DNA of 64,000 nt from positions 1-64,000 of the forward strand of contig JAPEVC010000039.1 in the NCBI GenBank assembly GCA_027946555.1. Reading direction: 5' to 3'. Both the position numbers and the translations under genes were made by a program. A model generated the notes under the pieces. That model worked only from the letters and a program-made list of their open reading frames with translations, had not been told where the DNA came from and did not search any database. This document shows, in pieces, positions 1 through 12,604 of the stretch (its first letter is position 1; each line of letters starts with the position of its first letter). The stretch comes from Gnomoniopsis sp. IMI 355080 (lineage: Eukaryota > Ascomycota > Sordariomycetes > Diaporthales > Gnomoniaceae).

Positions 1-46
1 GGGGGGGGGGGGGGGGGGGGGGGGGGGTGGTGGGGGGGGGGGGGGG
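1..46. repeat. Poly-G tract at the window edge
   Basis: The first 46 bases are all G except for T at positions 28 and 31. On the minus strand this is a poly-C run just inside an intron of the partial transcription factor gene. A tract this long at the very edge may be a contig end or a sequencing artefact. Shorter G or C runs of 12-13 bases occur elsewhere in the window, so a real homopolymer is also possible. Confidence 0.8.
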
Positions 47-55
47 TTAACTCAC

Positions 56-1879
56 GCCTTATGATGCCTTGGATGTGTACTGGCAAAATTCTCTCTCTGC
101 GCCTCCAGCATACTAAAACTCGCCTTGAGAGCCTCCTTTCTGCTGTGTGGCCGCGTGAAGATATATGGTCGATGCAACGCCATGAAATTGAAAGCCACCA
201 GCGGATGAAGCTGCGACCGCACCAGTGGGATCCAGAAGCACTCAGGCAGGTCATCATATCGAGTATCTGGGTTCTGTCTGCGAAAGTACGCCGGCGTTTG
301 TGCGTCCAGCTCCAGCATTTTCTCATGCAGCCTGTCGACCTTGCTGAAATCTTTCGGACACGGGCCTTCCTTCTCCAGATCTACAATGTCCTTCAGCGCC
401 ATGCACACATTGTATATATACAGCGTCCTCGTCATCAGCGACGGTGGCTCATCCTCGGTTCGCTGTGTCACCGGCGTTCGCGACGGGTCTTTTGGCGTGG
501 GGGCGTCCACAGGAAGCGTGTATTGCACACTGAGGTCAATGCTGATGGGCCGCCCGAGGACGATGCCCGTATGCACGTCCCAGACCATTAGTAGGCACCA
601 CGTCTTGCGACGACGCTGTATCTCCCATTGATTCTCGAGAATGTCCTCCAAGCTGTCACTTTTCGGCTTCGGGTCAAGACTGTCACGGTGGAGGCCGGCC
701 TCCTGAGCGTCGCGAATCGCCGTGCCTACGGCGTGCCACGACTCCGTGACCAGGCCCGAGTACTTTAGAAAGCCGGCGCGCATCCAGTCGGCGATCACGG
801 CCGTGTGCGAGACCTGCCGCTTCCCTAGCAACGCCAGCAGTGCGACGCCCGACTCGGAGTAGTCCGCCGCGAGGTCGTCAAACGTCATGCTCGCATTGTA
901 CTTGAGCGCGTCGAAGGTCGGATCCGAGCCCGGACCTAGCATCAGCAGCCCTGTCGCAATCATCTGGAATACCAGTGCCGGGAATGCGCGTAGGTCCGGA
1001 GAAAAAGCCTGTGGGCCCTCGGTATTGAGCATGTGGAAGGGCAGGCTATACCACTCGTCCATCTGCCTGTCAAAATAATATTGGTCGACGCCCTAGAAAG
1101 GCCCACGTCAGTTCCGCCCCTTTAGTCGGAACACATCCGCCCCCCTCCCCCCAAACTTCGCCGTGAAAACTTACATTGTATTGCCAGTTGAAGTCCTTGA
1201 AATAGATATCAACTAGCTTCTCAATATACGGCCTAGCCGGCAATTGCCTCACCAAACTCTTATACCGCTCCCGCGTCCCAAAGTACGCCGTGGTATCTCG
1301 CGCCCCCATCGCCATACTCGCCAGCGATTCCCCGCCATCATCAATGCGCTTCAAAAAACCCAGCGTCGACGCGCCCATGCCGGAATAGCCAAAGTTGGTA
1401 TTACTCGCCTCGGCTGCTTCACCAGAGCTCTCCACCCCTGCCGGTCCCGCCGTCGCCGTGGTCGTCGTCGCCGCTGCTGCCGTTGCCGCTGCCAGCCGTG
1501 GATCAATGTCGTACTTGCTGACCCTTCCACGGCGCTTTGGCTCCGCTACTGCTGATGATGATGATGTTGTTGTTGGTGGGGCCGCCACTTGCTCGGGAGG
1601 CGTCGGCTCCTGCGCCGCCTTGACTGTTGGCGCGCCTGTCTCGTAACGGCATGAGTCCTGCTTATTTCGCGAAACACAATTGGCGCATGGCAGGCTGCGG
1701 TCGCATTTCTGCTTGCGCCGGTGGCATTCTGTGCATGAGATGATGATGCGCCTGCGTTTGCGGGGTGGCTGTTTTGCGGAGGAAGATGACGAGGGGTCCG
1801 CTTCGTGGGGTTGGAGAGTGTTCTCTTTGGATGAGTCGGATGATAGAGGTGAGGGCTCGTCTATTCCATGAGCGGACAT
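56..1879 (-). CDS. Zn2Cys6 transcription factor with fungal-specific regulatory domain (3' part missing)
   Basis: This is probably a nuclear DNA-binding regulator; its targets cannot be told. Exons read on the minus strand are 1879-1175 and 1092-56, with an intron at 1093-1174. A second intron donor (GTGAGT) starts at position 55, so the 3' part of the gene lies beyond the left edge. The N-terminus has a Ser-rich segment, then a basic patch at residues 40-44 and a binuclear zinc cluster with Cys 49, 52, 59, 65, 68 and 77 (CX2CX6CX5CX2CX8C). A low-complexity Ala/Thr linker follows, encoded by trinucleotide repeats near 1440-1570. The second exon fits a fungal-specific transcription factor domain, with a WEIQRRRKTWCLLMVWD segment and a GRPISI motif. 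The start at 1879 is the first Met upstream of the zinc cluster. The family call is firm; any closer name would be a guess. Confidence 0.88.
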
Positions 1880-2228
1880 TATTTAGCTGTGGATATGCGC
1901 GGTCTGAATATATGCAAATATTGACCGAGTCAGAATCCCAGATGAAATGCTGGTTTGAAGCGCCGTATGTCGATGAGATGAGAGCTGCTTGTTGAGACCA
2001 TACCTACTTGACGGGGATATGGCATGACTAAGCTGGATAACACCGGATTCGGATTTTAATTCCCTAAGTCCGGTTTACCCAAGACACGTTTACAGCGGAT
2101 AAATGCTGCTAGCAAGACAGGAATCGCATCAACGTTTGAGCACAATGTGCCCTGTGTTGCATTTATGGTCAACGATGCTATGCTGAATACAATCTATACT
2201 ACATTCGAACAAAGTTCGACCCAAGAAA
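1880..2228. other. Intergenic spacer between TF and V-ATPase gene
   Basis: This spacer of about 350 bases holds the promoter of the minus-strand transcription factor and the 3' end of the V-ATPase gene. I see no ORF, repeat or RNA gene in it. Confidence 0.6.
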
Positions 2229-4952
2229 TCAACCCAGATACTCCTTCAATTCCTCGCTCTCCTCCAGCTGTATCTTGAAGGAGAATGGAGCAAAAGGCCA
2301 ACCATCGAACTCAGCAAACTTGGAGAATGATTCGACCCATGCCAGACGTAGCGAGTGCAACATGGCAGAGACACCCTCCATAATAATAAGAATGATGACG
2401 CTGAGTACGAGGAATGCCGTGAAGAAGATGACGAGCGCAATGACGCCGGTAACTCCGGTCATACTCAGTGCTGGGTCGAGTGTCATGCTCCAAAGCACCG
2501 CGCTGAGCTGTTGATGAGCCAGGGACAAAGCCCAGAGACGAAGGTAGGATGCGGTGTGGGAGACGCAATTGAGACAGAATTCTGCGCAAGATTAGCTTAT
2601 ATCAAGCAAACATAGCAAGGCTGCAACTTACCAATGGTGTGGATGACTTGGTGGATCATCACTTCGCTAAACTCAAATTCTTCATGGCCCTCCTCGTCAA
2701 TATTTTGAGTGAGCATTGCCACGCCTTCACCGTCGCTGTCCATGCTAGGTCGTCCGTCGATAGCGTGGCCGTTGTCTTCGTCCTCGTCGCCATCTAGAGC
2801 ACTGACGCGAGATGTCTCGCCCAGACCCCGGTAACCCTTGGCACGAGCCTGGTTGTGCTCCCACCTAAGCCAGAAGGGCTTCAGGAAAAGTAAGACCGGG
2901 ACCTGTACCAAAGCCAGAAGCAGCAAGAAAACTTGGACGCCAGCTTGGCCAGGGTACAATTGCTCATCAAGAGTGCCAGGCTGCAAGAACATGTAAATCA
3001 ACATGTTCAAAAGTCCAGGAGGCTGCTGTCCAATTGCTTGCCAATTCACTGTCCACTTGTAGATGATACACATGACTAGGTAGCCGAAAATGGACTGAAA
3101 GAAGATCATGCCGGGAATGAAGTTGCCGTATATGTCGACTGGCTTCTTAAAGTGCTTGGCGTTGATGTATGCAAAACAGAGCGAGTAGGTCATGTGGGCC
3201 CAACCAAGTATAATACTCATCTTCATCTTAAAACTGTTGGAGAAGAGAAGATCATTGTCGGTGCCGTGCCACATCCAGTCCAGACCGAACGGGTAGCGGT
3301 AGTCGCCTTTGAGTTTGGCACTGATTTGAGTTCCTTCAACATAATTCTCTGGAGGATCCCACTCCCACTGACTCGGGAAGAGGGTCATCGACTTCGAGAA
3401 GACGTCGTTGTAAATGAGACCAGTGAATACCGAGAAAACAGCCATGACTAGAGCGATGTAACGTCCGTAGTAGACCATGGCGAACAGCTCAAAAGTGACC
3501 TTCTTGAGTGGTTTCTCCCAGTATATCATGGCAAGAGCAGCGGTAAGCATGATGCAGGCGTGTCCGAAGTCTCCGAACATGACAGCGAAGAGAAACGGGA
3601 AGGTGACGATGACGGGGATGGCCGGGTTGACTTCCTGGTATGTGGCCGTACCATAGGCATTGACGATGGTCTGGAAAGCCTCGGTGAACTTGTTGGTCTT
3701 GAGGTAGGTCGGGGGAGTCTTATTGGTGTGAATGACGTTGATGATTGAGGGGACGGAAAGTCCAGCTCGGTTGTTCACATCCTGCAGTGTGGACCTGATG
3801 AGGGACAAATCGTTGGTCGGACACCAGCCCTCCGCAATCAGGGTACGACGTGCCCTGTCGTAGGAAAACAAGTTCAATGTGTTGTACACTGACTTCTCCT
3901 TGCTAACGAGGACCATCCATGCTGATAGGGAACGCGAGATTTGGGTCAGTTCAGCCTCTAGAGTCTGCTGAGTGTTTCGGAGGACGTTCTGAACATCGTT
4001 AAGCCGAGCGTTGACCTCGTGAATTTGATCCCTTCTCAAGTCGCTATTCTCGTCGACATTGTACACCTCGGCGCCCATCGACTCGGAAATCTTCCTGATC
4101 TTGGCCAAGATCTCCTTGCCATGAGCAAAGATGACGAAGACGTTCTTGTTGATCGCCTCGTTGTTCTTGGGGTCGATTAGAGGCTCTGGAATCTCCGACT
4201 GATTCATGTACAAGTTGCCGCGCAGGGTACGCCACAAGATGCGCTCGAAAGCAGCGACTCGATCGCGAGGGATTACACCAGCAACGAAGCCGATGTTCAT
4301 GACGGAGAACGAGCGATCCACATCCGGAGCCGAGTTGTGCTGCTCAACATCCTGCAGGAGCGGCGCGTCATCCTCATCGATGGACTGGCGGATCTCTTCA
4401 ACGTTTCCATGGGCACGGTCGAAGAAGCCGCCGGCCTCACGCAGAACCCATCGCCACTCGGTGAGTTCCACCTCACGCTTCTTGAGGGTTTCGTAGCTGT
4501 CGTTCAGCTGGAAGACACGGTTCTCGAGGCCTTGGCTTCGCTCGGCGAGCTCATCAATCTCGGTGGTGGTGGGTGGGGCGAGGGTGTCGACGTCGAGGTC
4601 GAGCTTGCGCAGGTTGATTCCGGTCTTTTCCATCTGGGCGTAGAAGTAGCGCAGTTGGCGTTCGACGTTATCGAGGCGCCGGATCTCAGTGGTGAAGGCT
4701 CGCTGGAAGGCGCTGACATCTCCGTTCAACTATGGATCGATCGTGTCAGCGGTCAGATGCCTCGTGCAGACCTAGGCGGTCCGGTCCAGCAGAGGGAGGC
4801 AGCATGAGTAAAAGGGGACTTACGTCTCTGAACTGGACCAAGCCAAGCTCACCAAGGGCGTTTACGACTTCTCTGCCGATTTCATTGGAAATATAGAGCT
4901 GCACCATACTCATGTCCGCCGAGCGGAACGGAGTATCGTGTGAGGGAGCCAT
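2229..4952 (-). CDS. vph1: V-type proton ATPase subunit a (V0 sector)
   Basis: Subunit a forms the proton half-channels of the vacuolar ATPase and anchors the peripheral stalks. Exons on the minus strand are 4952-4824, 4729-2632 and 2581-2229, giving 859 residues, close to yeast Vph1. The introns (4730-4823 and 2582-2631) join the family hallmarks exactly: LVQFRD|LNGDVSAFQR and HTI-E-FCLNC. The N-terminal half (about 1-390) is soluble and coiled-coil rich, with the segment IRRLDNVERQLRYFY. The C-terminal half has the membrane helices, starting near FPFLFAVMFGDFGHACI. The essential channel arginine falls at about residue 757 in SHTASYLRLWALSLAH. The start is the Met of MAPSHDTPFRSADMS; the frame stays open upstream, but the family begins here. 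Fungi other than yeast usually have one subunit a gene, so it may serve both vacuole and Golgi (inference). Its assembly factor Rav1 is encoded at the far end of the window. Confidence 0.97.
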
Positions 4953-6033
4953 GATGGCGGCGGTGGTGGGTGGAGGAGGATTGTTGCTGTGCTCCAGACA
5001 GCCAGCGTGATGGGTTGTCGTCAGCGTCAGCGGTGGATGAAAAGGACGGCTCATCAAGCTTCAGGAGGTCCTGTCCTCTCCAAGAATAACTCGGCTGCTG
5101 TTACATAAGCGAGACCCACTCCGGTAAGCTGCAGCCAGTCAGCGCTCGACAATGAATTTTCAGACCAATATATGCGCACGGGCAAGAATTTCGATTCTTT
5201 CCTCTCTTCTCTTTTCTCTTCTTCAAGTTGATTTCCCCCGATGCAGAAAAAAGGCTCGCCGCTGAACTCTTCGGAGCCATGGGCGTCGAGTTGAAATAAA
5301 CCGGGCAGAGTAAATTTCGGCGCTCCTAAGAATTGGATACTGTCTCTCCTTTGAGTACCAGAGTATTTGATCCCGTTGGGTCTCGACATTCCTATACGAA
5401 ACCTCCTTCGATTTTCGGTCGAGGTGTATGATGCGGTCGCCTAGCAAGACGGGCTCGGATCCGTTGTTGGTTCTTGGCCGTCTGGCACGGCAGCATAGGC
5501 ATTCATAGTCCTGACAACCTTATTTAGGTAGCTTCGTGGTCATGAAGCCAGTAACTGATATGAGATGAGGATGCAGTGAGGACGCAATCTACCGTGGCCT
5601 TTTCTTAGTCTCTTGTACGTTGTGGACTGTCTCGTACATATGTTCAATTGGATGTGAGGACTTGCATGTGAAAATACTGCTCTGGTGAAGTACACTGCCT
5701 CGAGTTCAAACATCGTCTGATGGTTGTGATCACTCGCGAACACCGGCCCTCGTCGCCCAGCCTTCGCCAGATCCAAAACAAGACCGGGTGCAGGGGCCGT
5801 GGCTACCGTTCCATCGTTGCGGGACAAAGCTCGTCATTGATAGCTCTCCCTCTTCCATAAGCTCCGAACCAATTTCAACGACATTCCTTTGAGGTTTGAG
5901 CCTCATTCATTGCTACCTGTTGTACCTTTTTGCTGCCCGTTGGCTCTTGCAAAACAAAATCGCTGTCAGCCTAATTCATCAATCTCCAACACCGGCTTAG
6001 CCAACCCAAGAAAAAGACTACGGGAACTAGGAA
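4953..6033. other. Divergent intergenic region (V-ATPase / FAD oxidase)
   Basis: About 1.1 kb lies between two divergently transcribed genes and should carry both promoters. The ORFs here are short and have no recognisable protein features. A pyrimidine-rich stretch at about 5197-5226 fits a fungal promoter or leader. Confidence 0.55.
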
Positions 6034-8182
6034 ATGCCCGCTGCAGAGTAAGTAGCCGCCTCTTCTCCGACCCAGTTCACATGCTCCATCTCCAACTCCA
6101 AATCCAGCCGCATCCAACCTGTTGCCGCAGTGCCAAAAATCAGCTGGTCTCGGTAGCAAGACGGCACGCTAGCGTCGACGCTGTGGCACTCCGAATTCGT
6201 CTGACACACCCGTCCGCTGTATCTTCACCCATATTCTGTGCTATCGTGTGCAATGGCTTGTAGTCCCTTTTCTCTGCTAGAGGAGATACTCTACGCGTCT
6301 ATTTTCTCGTGAACTTCAGGATATTCAGTTTGCACAGTTGCTGTGAATCTTCCTGCCCGGCCGCCTCTGTCCATAAGCATTCTCGAGTCGAGCACGTCAC
6401 TCCAGAGCACAGTCCACATGTTACACTGATTGCTTGCCTGCTCAACTCTCGATGACCCCACCGATTAACTCGTTCTCCAGGAAGAAGGTGGCCATTGTGG
6501 GCAGTGGCTGTGCCGGCATAGCTGCTCTTTGGGCCTTGAACCGGACCCATCACGATGTTTACATGTATGAGGCAGCAGATCGCTTGGGCGGTCACACGAA
6601 TACAGTGGAATGGGTTCGCGGAAAGTACAAGACCCAGGTCGACACGGGCTTCATCGTCCTGAACGAGGCCACATACCGTGAGCTACCCTTTGACCCCAGC
6701 CCTAGGCCTTCGCTTTCCGAACATGGACTCACATGGCACCAGCCAACTTCATCAAATTCCTCGAAAAGGTCAAGGTACCTACAGTGCCCACCGAGATGAC
6801 ATTCAGCGTCTCCCGTGATCATGGCTTATTCGAGTGGGCTGGTACAAGTCTCGACTCCATCTTCTGTCAGCGGAGGCGTATCTTTTCACCCAGAATGTGG
6901 CGGATGATCTTTGATATTGTTCGTTTCAACCAGTTCGCGCTGGATTTGTTGGCTGAGGATGATGCCGTGCGCGCCTCTCGCCACATTCACACCAACGGTC
7001 ACAGCCCTGTTAACGGAGAGCCAGCAAAGGCGGAGGAGAGCATTGGACGATACCTCGAGAGGGAGGGATATTCAGATGTCTTCCGCGATGACTACCTCAT
7101 CCCAATGACGGCGGCAGTCTGGAGCACAAAGCCTGACAGTTGTGCATTGGAGTTTCCTGCTGTCACCCTCGTACGCTTCTTGTGAGTAACAACATATACG
7201 TCCATGGGGAGCAAAAGTTATGTGGCTAATATGCAGCAGATGGAATCATCACCTCCTCTCCACGGTCGCCGCCAGACCCCAGTGGCTTACCATTCCGGAA
7301 GGCTCCAAGGCTTACATCGACGCTGTGATGAAAGGCTTCCCGCCCAACCATTTGTTTCTCAACACCAGAGTCACCAAGATAACTAACGAGAAGAACGGAA
7401 AAGTCCGTCTCCACGTCAACAACGGATCTAGTACTGTATACGATCACGTAATTCTCGCCACTCATGGTGACCAGGCTTTAAAAATTATCGAGGGCGAGGC
7501 TACAGCCAATGAGTCTTCCATTCTTGCCAACTTCGAAACGTCAAAGAACACGGCCGTTCTGCACTCCGATCTCGCACACCTTCCAGCCAACCCCAAGGCC
7601 TGGACTAGCTGGAACTACCTGACCCTTACCTCACCTACAACAGGCAAGTCAAATATCGACCAGGTCTCGCTGACCTACAACATGAATATTCTTCAGCACA
7701 TACCCCGTGAGCCCTTTGGCGACGTGCTAGTCACCTTGAACCCGCTGTACGAGCCCGATCCGAAGACAGTGCAAGGGAGATACGAGTACGAGCACCCATT
7801 GTACACGGCGGACAGCGTGCGCGCTCAAGGAGAACTGGTGAAGATACAAAACCGCAGGGGCATCAGCTACTGCGGTGCGTGGACGAAGTATGGTTTCCAC
7901 GAGGATGGGTTTAGCTCCGGGCTGGCGGTGGCGAGAGATCACTTGGGCGCGAAGCTGCCATTTGAATTCGTGGATTCGACTTATAGTCGTGGAAGGGCAC
8001 CTGTACTTGGAATTGGTGATTATATCTTGAGACTGATCATTATAATCTTGCAGGTGTTTGTGGTGGCGCCGACAGAAAGGATTGTGGATGGGCTGAGTGT
8101 GGCAGGCCAAAGGGTCACAAGAGCGGTGTCTGGGCATGTGAAAGAGCACCTGCCTCGCGCTGTGAAGGACAAGTTGCGCTGA
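6034..8182 (+). CDS. FAD-dependent amine oxidase/desaturase-like protein (COG2907-type)
   Basis: This is a flavoprotein of the NAD(P)/FAD-binding amine oxidase superfamily; the substrate is unknown. The preferred exons are 6034-6047, 6481-6677, 6743-7181 and 7240-8182 (530 residues). The first tiny exon encodes MPAA and the first two bases of the fifth codon. It is joined by a 433-nt intron with a good GTAAGT donor, a TTAAC branch-like site and a TTCTCCAG acceptor. The simpler alternative starts at ATG 6452, whose context is poor (T at -3), and would give 535 residues. The Rossmann motif VAIVGSGCAGIAA lies at about residues 8-20, followed by the FAD ribose-binding region EAADRLGGHTNT. The segment WNHHLLSTVAARPQWLTI is typical of the COG2907 group. 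A hydrophobic helix near the C-terminus (LRLIIIILQVFVVA) suggests membrane attachment. The acceptor at 7234-7239 is a CAGCAG tandem. COX11 follows 221 bases downstream on the same strand. Confidence 0.9.
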
Positions 8183-8403
8183 TATGTCAAAGACCTTCGA
8201 TTTCGAAGCTATTTACAAATAATACTGTAGAACTTAATTACCAAAAAAAAACGACCGCCAGAACAGCATGATGCTCGACCCAGGGTTAGGGCTAACAACT
8301 TCATGCGTAATGGATTTTCCTCGAGTGCACACCATCCGAACCACGCGCTTCCCACGAGTCACGATTGACGTCCTCACTTGCTCCCACAATGAATTGATCA
8401 GCC

Positions 8404-9378
8404 ATGTCCAGCCTCCCAAGCACAGCATGGAGGCTGCGAAGCTTGACGGCGGCTTTGCCGCGCCCAATTTGCCGACCATTACGGGCTAGCATCCCACCAC
8501 CGCGATGGGCCTTCCGAACCTATGCCTCTGGCCCCGCGCCGAGGGGCCCGCAAGCACGCCCGAGTATGGAACAGGCACGGGAGGTATACAAGCAGAGGAA
8601 TAGGACTACGATGTAAGTAGACAAGAAGACAAATCATAGCGGCGATAATCTCCCAGACTAACGCGCAAGCAGGTTCTATACCTTGAGCGTCATCCTTGGC
8701 ACAGTCGCTTTCTCCTACGGCTCCGTTCCACTTTACAAAATGGTTCGCGAAGCCCCTTTCTCCGAAAGTTATATCTCAGCTTTTGCAGCTGACACACAAG
8801 TTTTCTTCCAAAAATTTTAGATCTGTCAAACCACAGGCTGGGGCGGACAACCCATCCGCGCCGACGCCAATACCACCGAAGACCTCGCCAGCCGACTAAA
8901 GCCCGTCGAGGGCGCCAAGCGCATCCGCGTGACCTTCAACGCGTCAGTCTCAGACGTGCTTCCGTGGAAGTTCACGCCGCAGCAGCGCGAGGTGCGCGTG
9001 CTGCCCGGCGAGACGGCGCTGGCCTTTTATACGGCGACCAACTTTGGCGACCAGGACATTATTGGCGTGGCGACGTATAGTGTGACGCCCGCGCAGACGG
9101 CGCCGTATTTTAGCAAGATCCAGTGCTTTTGCTTTGAGGAGCAGCGGCTGAATGCAGGCGAGACGGTGGATATGCCTGTGTTCTTCTACTTGGATCCGGA
9201 TTTGTTAACGGACTTGAATATGCGGGGCGTGGAGACTGTTACGTTAAGCTACACGTTTTTCAGTAAGTCTCAATCTCTATAACTGCTCGTGAGCTGGGTG
9301 CGAGTTTGCTGCTGATGATTGACAGAGGCGAAATATGACAACAATGGGAGTCTGTCGGGGTTCCCGACGGCATCGTGA
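8404..9378 (+). CDS. COX11: Cytochrome c oxidase copper-delivery protein Cox11
   Basis: Cox11 is a mitochondrial inner-membrane protein that delivers copper to the CuB site of cytochrome oxidase subunit 1. Exons are 8404-8612, 8673-8742, 8821-9262 and 9326-9378, giving 257 residues. The Arg/Ser-rich, acid-free N-terminus (about 1-45) is a typical import presequence. One membrane helix follows (FYTLSVILGTVAFSYGSVPL), then the family signature YKM-ICQTTGWGGQP, which the second intron splits. The copper ligands sit in KIQCFCFEEQ, with Cys at about residues 195 and 197. The C-terminus LSYTFFKAKYDNNG is restored only after removal of the third intron. The second intron has a weak donor, GTTCGC, and its only in-frame stop is the TAG of its own acceptor. 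The gene follows the FAD protein in tandem, with no obvious functional link. Confidence 0.97.
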
Positions 9379-12300
9379 TGCCGCAGAGAAGGTTAGTTGC
9401 CAAATCTAAATAGAAAAGGCGGCACGGGCGACCATTCTTCGTAAAGAGATACCCAGTTGGGGTCTGTCCATGAAAAACATGTTGGCCCGCAACAGACCAG
9501 AAGGGCGAGCCTGCCCTTGTAGTAGAGTTGTACATAAATGTCCATAGACGGTCTCGTGTACAATACGTGTTTATCATCTCCAATCAAGAACAATCTCCAA
9601 ACCAAAAGACCAACACTCCAATAGAGGAGGACTTTAGCAAACGCTCGACACTGTTTCACTCAAAGCTAGGGCTTTTCCGATAAGTTTGCTGTGTACAACA
9701 AAATAGTAAATGGGAGATGGCACGAAGCTCCACACGCGCATTTTATAACCACGGTAGAGCAAGACCGACAACTCCTGTATGTTCTAGCGAGCCCCTTTAG
9801 ACCTGTGCAACATCGTCGCCGCCCCGCACTGCTTTGCGACTCCCTCGACCTGCCGGAAGGATCTACGACAATTTTACTGACACGACAGATGTGCGTGAGT
9901 AATAAAGATTCTCGCTACAGCGGGACTGTTTCTACTATACTGTAAGCCGGTCCGAACCTCATATACCATACATGGCTCCACGACTCCGAACCCGATCCGC
10001 ATAAGCTATCTAGGTCAACCAGTTCACGCTGTCGTATATCCCTTCAAGTGCTCGCCGAAAACTAGCGACCGCTAGGGCTGCCAGTGTAATGCGTGCTAGA
10101 CAGTATAGTGGCCTCACTAATCAATCTGCTACAAACTCCAACCTCCTTTGTGCCCGACTCCGATCAGCCCTACTTCGATCAATATAGTAGATAGAGCATA
10201 GGTACACTACGCCAGAGCTAAGTGTCATGCAAGCAGACCGCCAAAGCCAACTCTCAACAAGGGAAGGGAACGGATAGTTCCAAGCCGCAAGAGGAACGCC
10301 CATGAATACAGCAAGCATGGCCACCGCGAAATAAAACGTTCCCGGCCAGATAAAGGGGGTAGTCGTCCATGCTCTGCGTGGTGTCCGTGGACACTGCACC
10401 CCATTGTCCATTCGTCATCGTGACATCCACTGTCCACTGTTCCTGCACATCCTGAGGACATTTCGACTAGCAACAGTACATAAGAATACCACAAAAGACG
10501 TCAATTTTGCAGAAGCCAAGACTCCACCTGGGCAGACTATTGGACTTGATGACCCCCATTTTACACGGAAATGAGTCTCCGGCAGAGGGCTTGCGAGGTA
10601 GTGATCTAGCCGCATGTATAGCTGAAGACTAATCATTCAGGTAGGCTCAAGCTGAATAACATCCCATACGAGCAGGCATGTTCCAGCTCGGAGAAGCAAA
10701 TACTGCAACTTGGATGTCTTCCACAATCGCGGCGAACAGCTATCCACAAACCGATGCTGAATCTCAGATGACGTCTTACCGGATGCAGAAAGATACAGCC
10801 AGACTTGGCCGCAATATGATTTCTGAATATAAGGAACGCATTAGGAGTTTCTTGAACTGAGCATAGCATAGCAACTTCGCGCGTTGCGCCCGGGTTTGCT
10901 TCTCATGCTGGGTATTTTCACGATTGTATTCTCGTTATTCAGCGCTGCAGCCGCCGAGAAACAGAGGTCCAGTCTTTCATTGGCGCGGAACTTCGTTTTA
11001 CATTTCGGATCAGTAGTAGATGCATTGCTGCTTTGGAACTAGGCACTAGAATCTCTGAACTTAGAGTTGGTCGGGGTGAAGCTTTTCTGGTGCTATGGAT
11101 ACAGTGATGTCTTCCCATCGCCGTAATGTAAGACAGCGATGGTTGACTCGTCGATGGGACGTCAGATGCTGTTGGAAATAGTAGGGCGATAACGTCTCAG
11201 GCACTGTCTTGTCGAGTGTGTTGATATTCCGAGGCAGTACTGGCGCAACGTATTTTAGAAGGTAGCTCCGACTCTAGCGGACTCTATTGTTTCCTCTTAA
11301 TCATTATCGTGATGAGGTCTCTAAACCTTGGAAGAGTACAAAAGGACCGCCTTATACGCTGGAGTGACCAGATTACCTATAAAGCCACTCATGCTGGGGG
11401 TGACCAGCCAGTGTCCATGGAAGAAGAGCAAGAATGCTGAACTCAAATCATGGCCAGACTGACCGCGTAGTATTGGGTGATGGCTGGCTGACTGTTGACT
11501 GCCTATATAGATACTTAAGTAGGTACGCATAGGTAAGACGCGTTGAAGTTGGTATGGAGACAGGCACCATGCGACGGCATTCAAGTTTGAGCCGATGCGC
11601 ATAATTATGTACTTCCGTACTGTACAGTACTTCGCGCTGGATGTAACCGCCGGGTCCCACTTGCTGTGGTACCTCCTCGGGTCCTCCCACTTAACCACGA
11701 CTTTATCCAGACGCGGTCAGCAAACGAAGGACGGCAGCGAAGCCCCTGTCCAAATAAGTCTCCGTCACCAATCGCCACCTTTCCAGGCGTCACCTGTTGA
11801 CATGAGCATGCAGCGACGAGATCGATCTGACTGCGACTAATGGAAGAGTCGGGTTGAACCTCTCGTATACAATCCCAGGAGGCTTCAGTTCTCCAACCAG
11901 CGGTCCGTTTCGAGGCCATAGTTGACCCGAACGGGCTGTATCCACATAAGGATTTAGGCTAAAAAGATCAATGGGCCGACTTCGTGCATCTCACTCCCCT
12001 GTTGCTCGGGCCGGGTTCAGATCTCATAGTGGACTTGGACGCCACTCACTAGCCACAGAATCGATTTGAGTTCTTAATAGTATCAGTGCTACAGAACTCA
12101 GCCAAAAAGAAAAAAAAGAACAAAAGAGAAGAAAACGATGCCGTGCTAGCCGACAATTATTTCCGAGGCCACAATCACTGCACTACCCCCCCCCTTCCCA
12201 GTCCGTCGATGTGATCCCACCCCCAGACGTAAAAAGCGGCCCCTTGCCTACTAAAGAGCTCCATTAATACTATGTAGTACTGGGTACGCGTCCCCCCGCC

Positions 12301-12604
12301 CCCGGATCTATTCCCCGCGGGGAAGATAATACGCGGTGGGTCGCGGATATAAGGACAGTCAACACAGGTGAATGATCTGCCGACCCGGGGCCCGGGCAAA
12401 TGGTCGGGGCAGGGTTGACCGAATAGTGGGTTGAGGCTATTCTGTAAAATCTGGGGGATCGCCCTTTGGTGAAACTCCCCGTGGAGTGAATTCCTACAAA
12501 GGTTCCAAAGTATTTATTTCAGAACTCGTCGAGGGAAGAGTTCTTTATCCGGTCTTGATTTTGTGTGAAAACTTGAGGCTGCTTATATTGGACTTTTATC
12601 AAGT
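9379..12604. other. Gene-poor spacer of 3.2 kb
   Basis: I find no gene I can support here. ORFs are short and lack recognisable motifs. The one at 10121-10411 (-) has two hydrophobic stretches, but no sign of exon structure. A GTACTGTACAGTAC palindrome-like cluster lies at about 11619-11632, and a purine-rich run (A/G only over about 40 bases) at about 12104-12138. The right end should contain the promoter of the sugar transporter. Confidence 0.5.

Noticed and set aside
8283..8297. Telomere-like GGGTTAGGGCTAAC
   Set aside because: Only about one and a half TTAGGG units between two genes; too short for an interstitial telomere.
10121..10411. Minus-strand ORF of 96 codons with two hydrophobic stretches
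   Set aside because: No domain, no signal peptide at its start, and several overlapping ORFs in other frames of equal quality.
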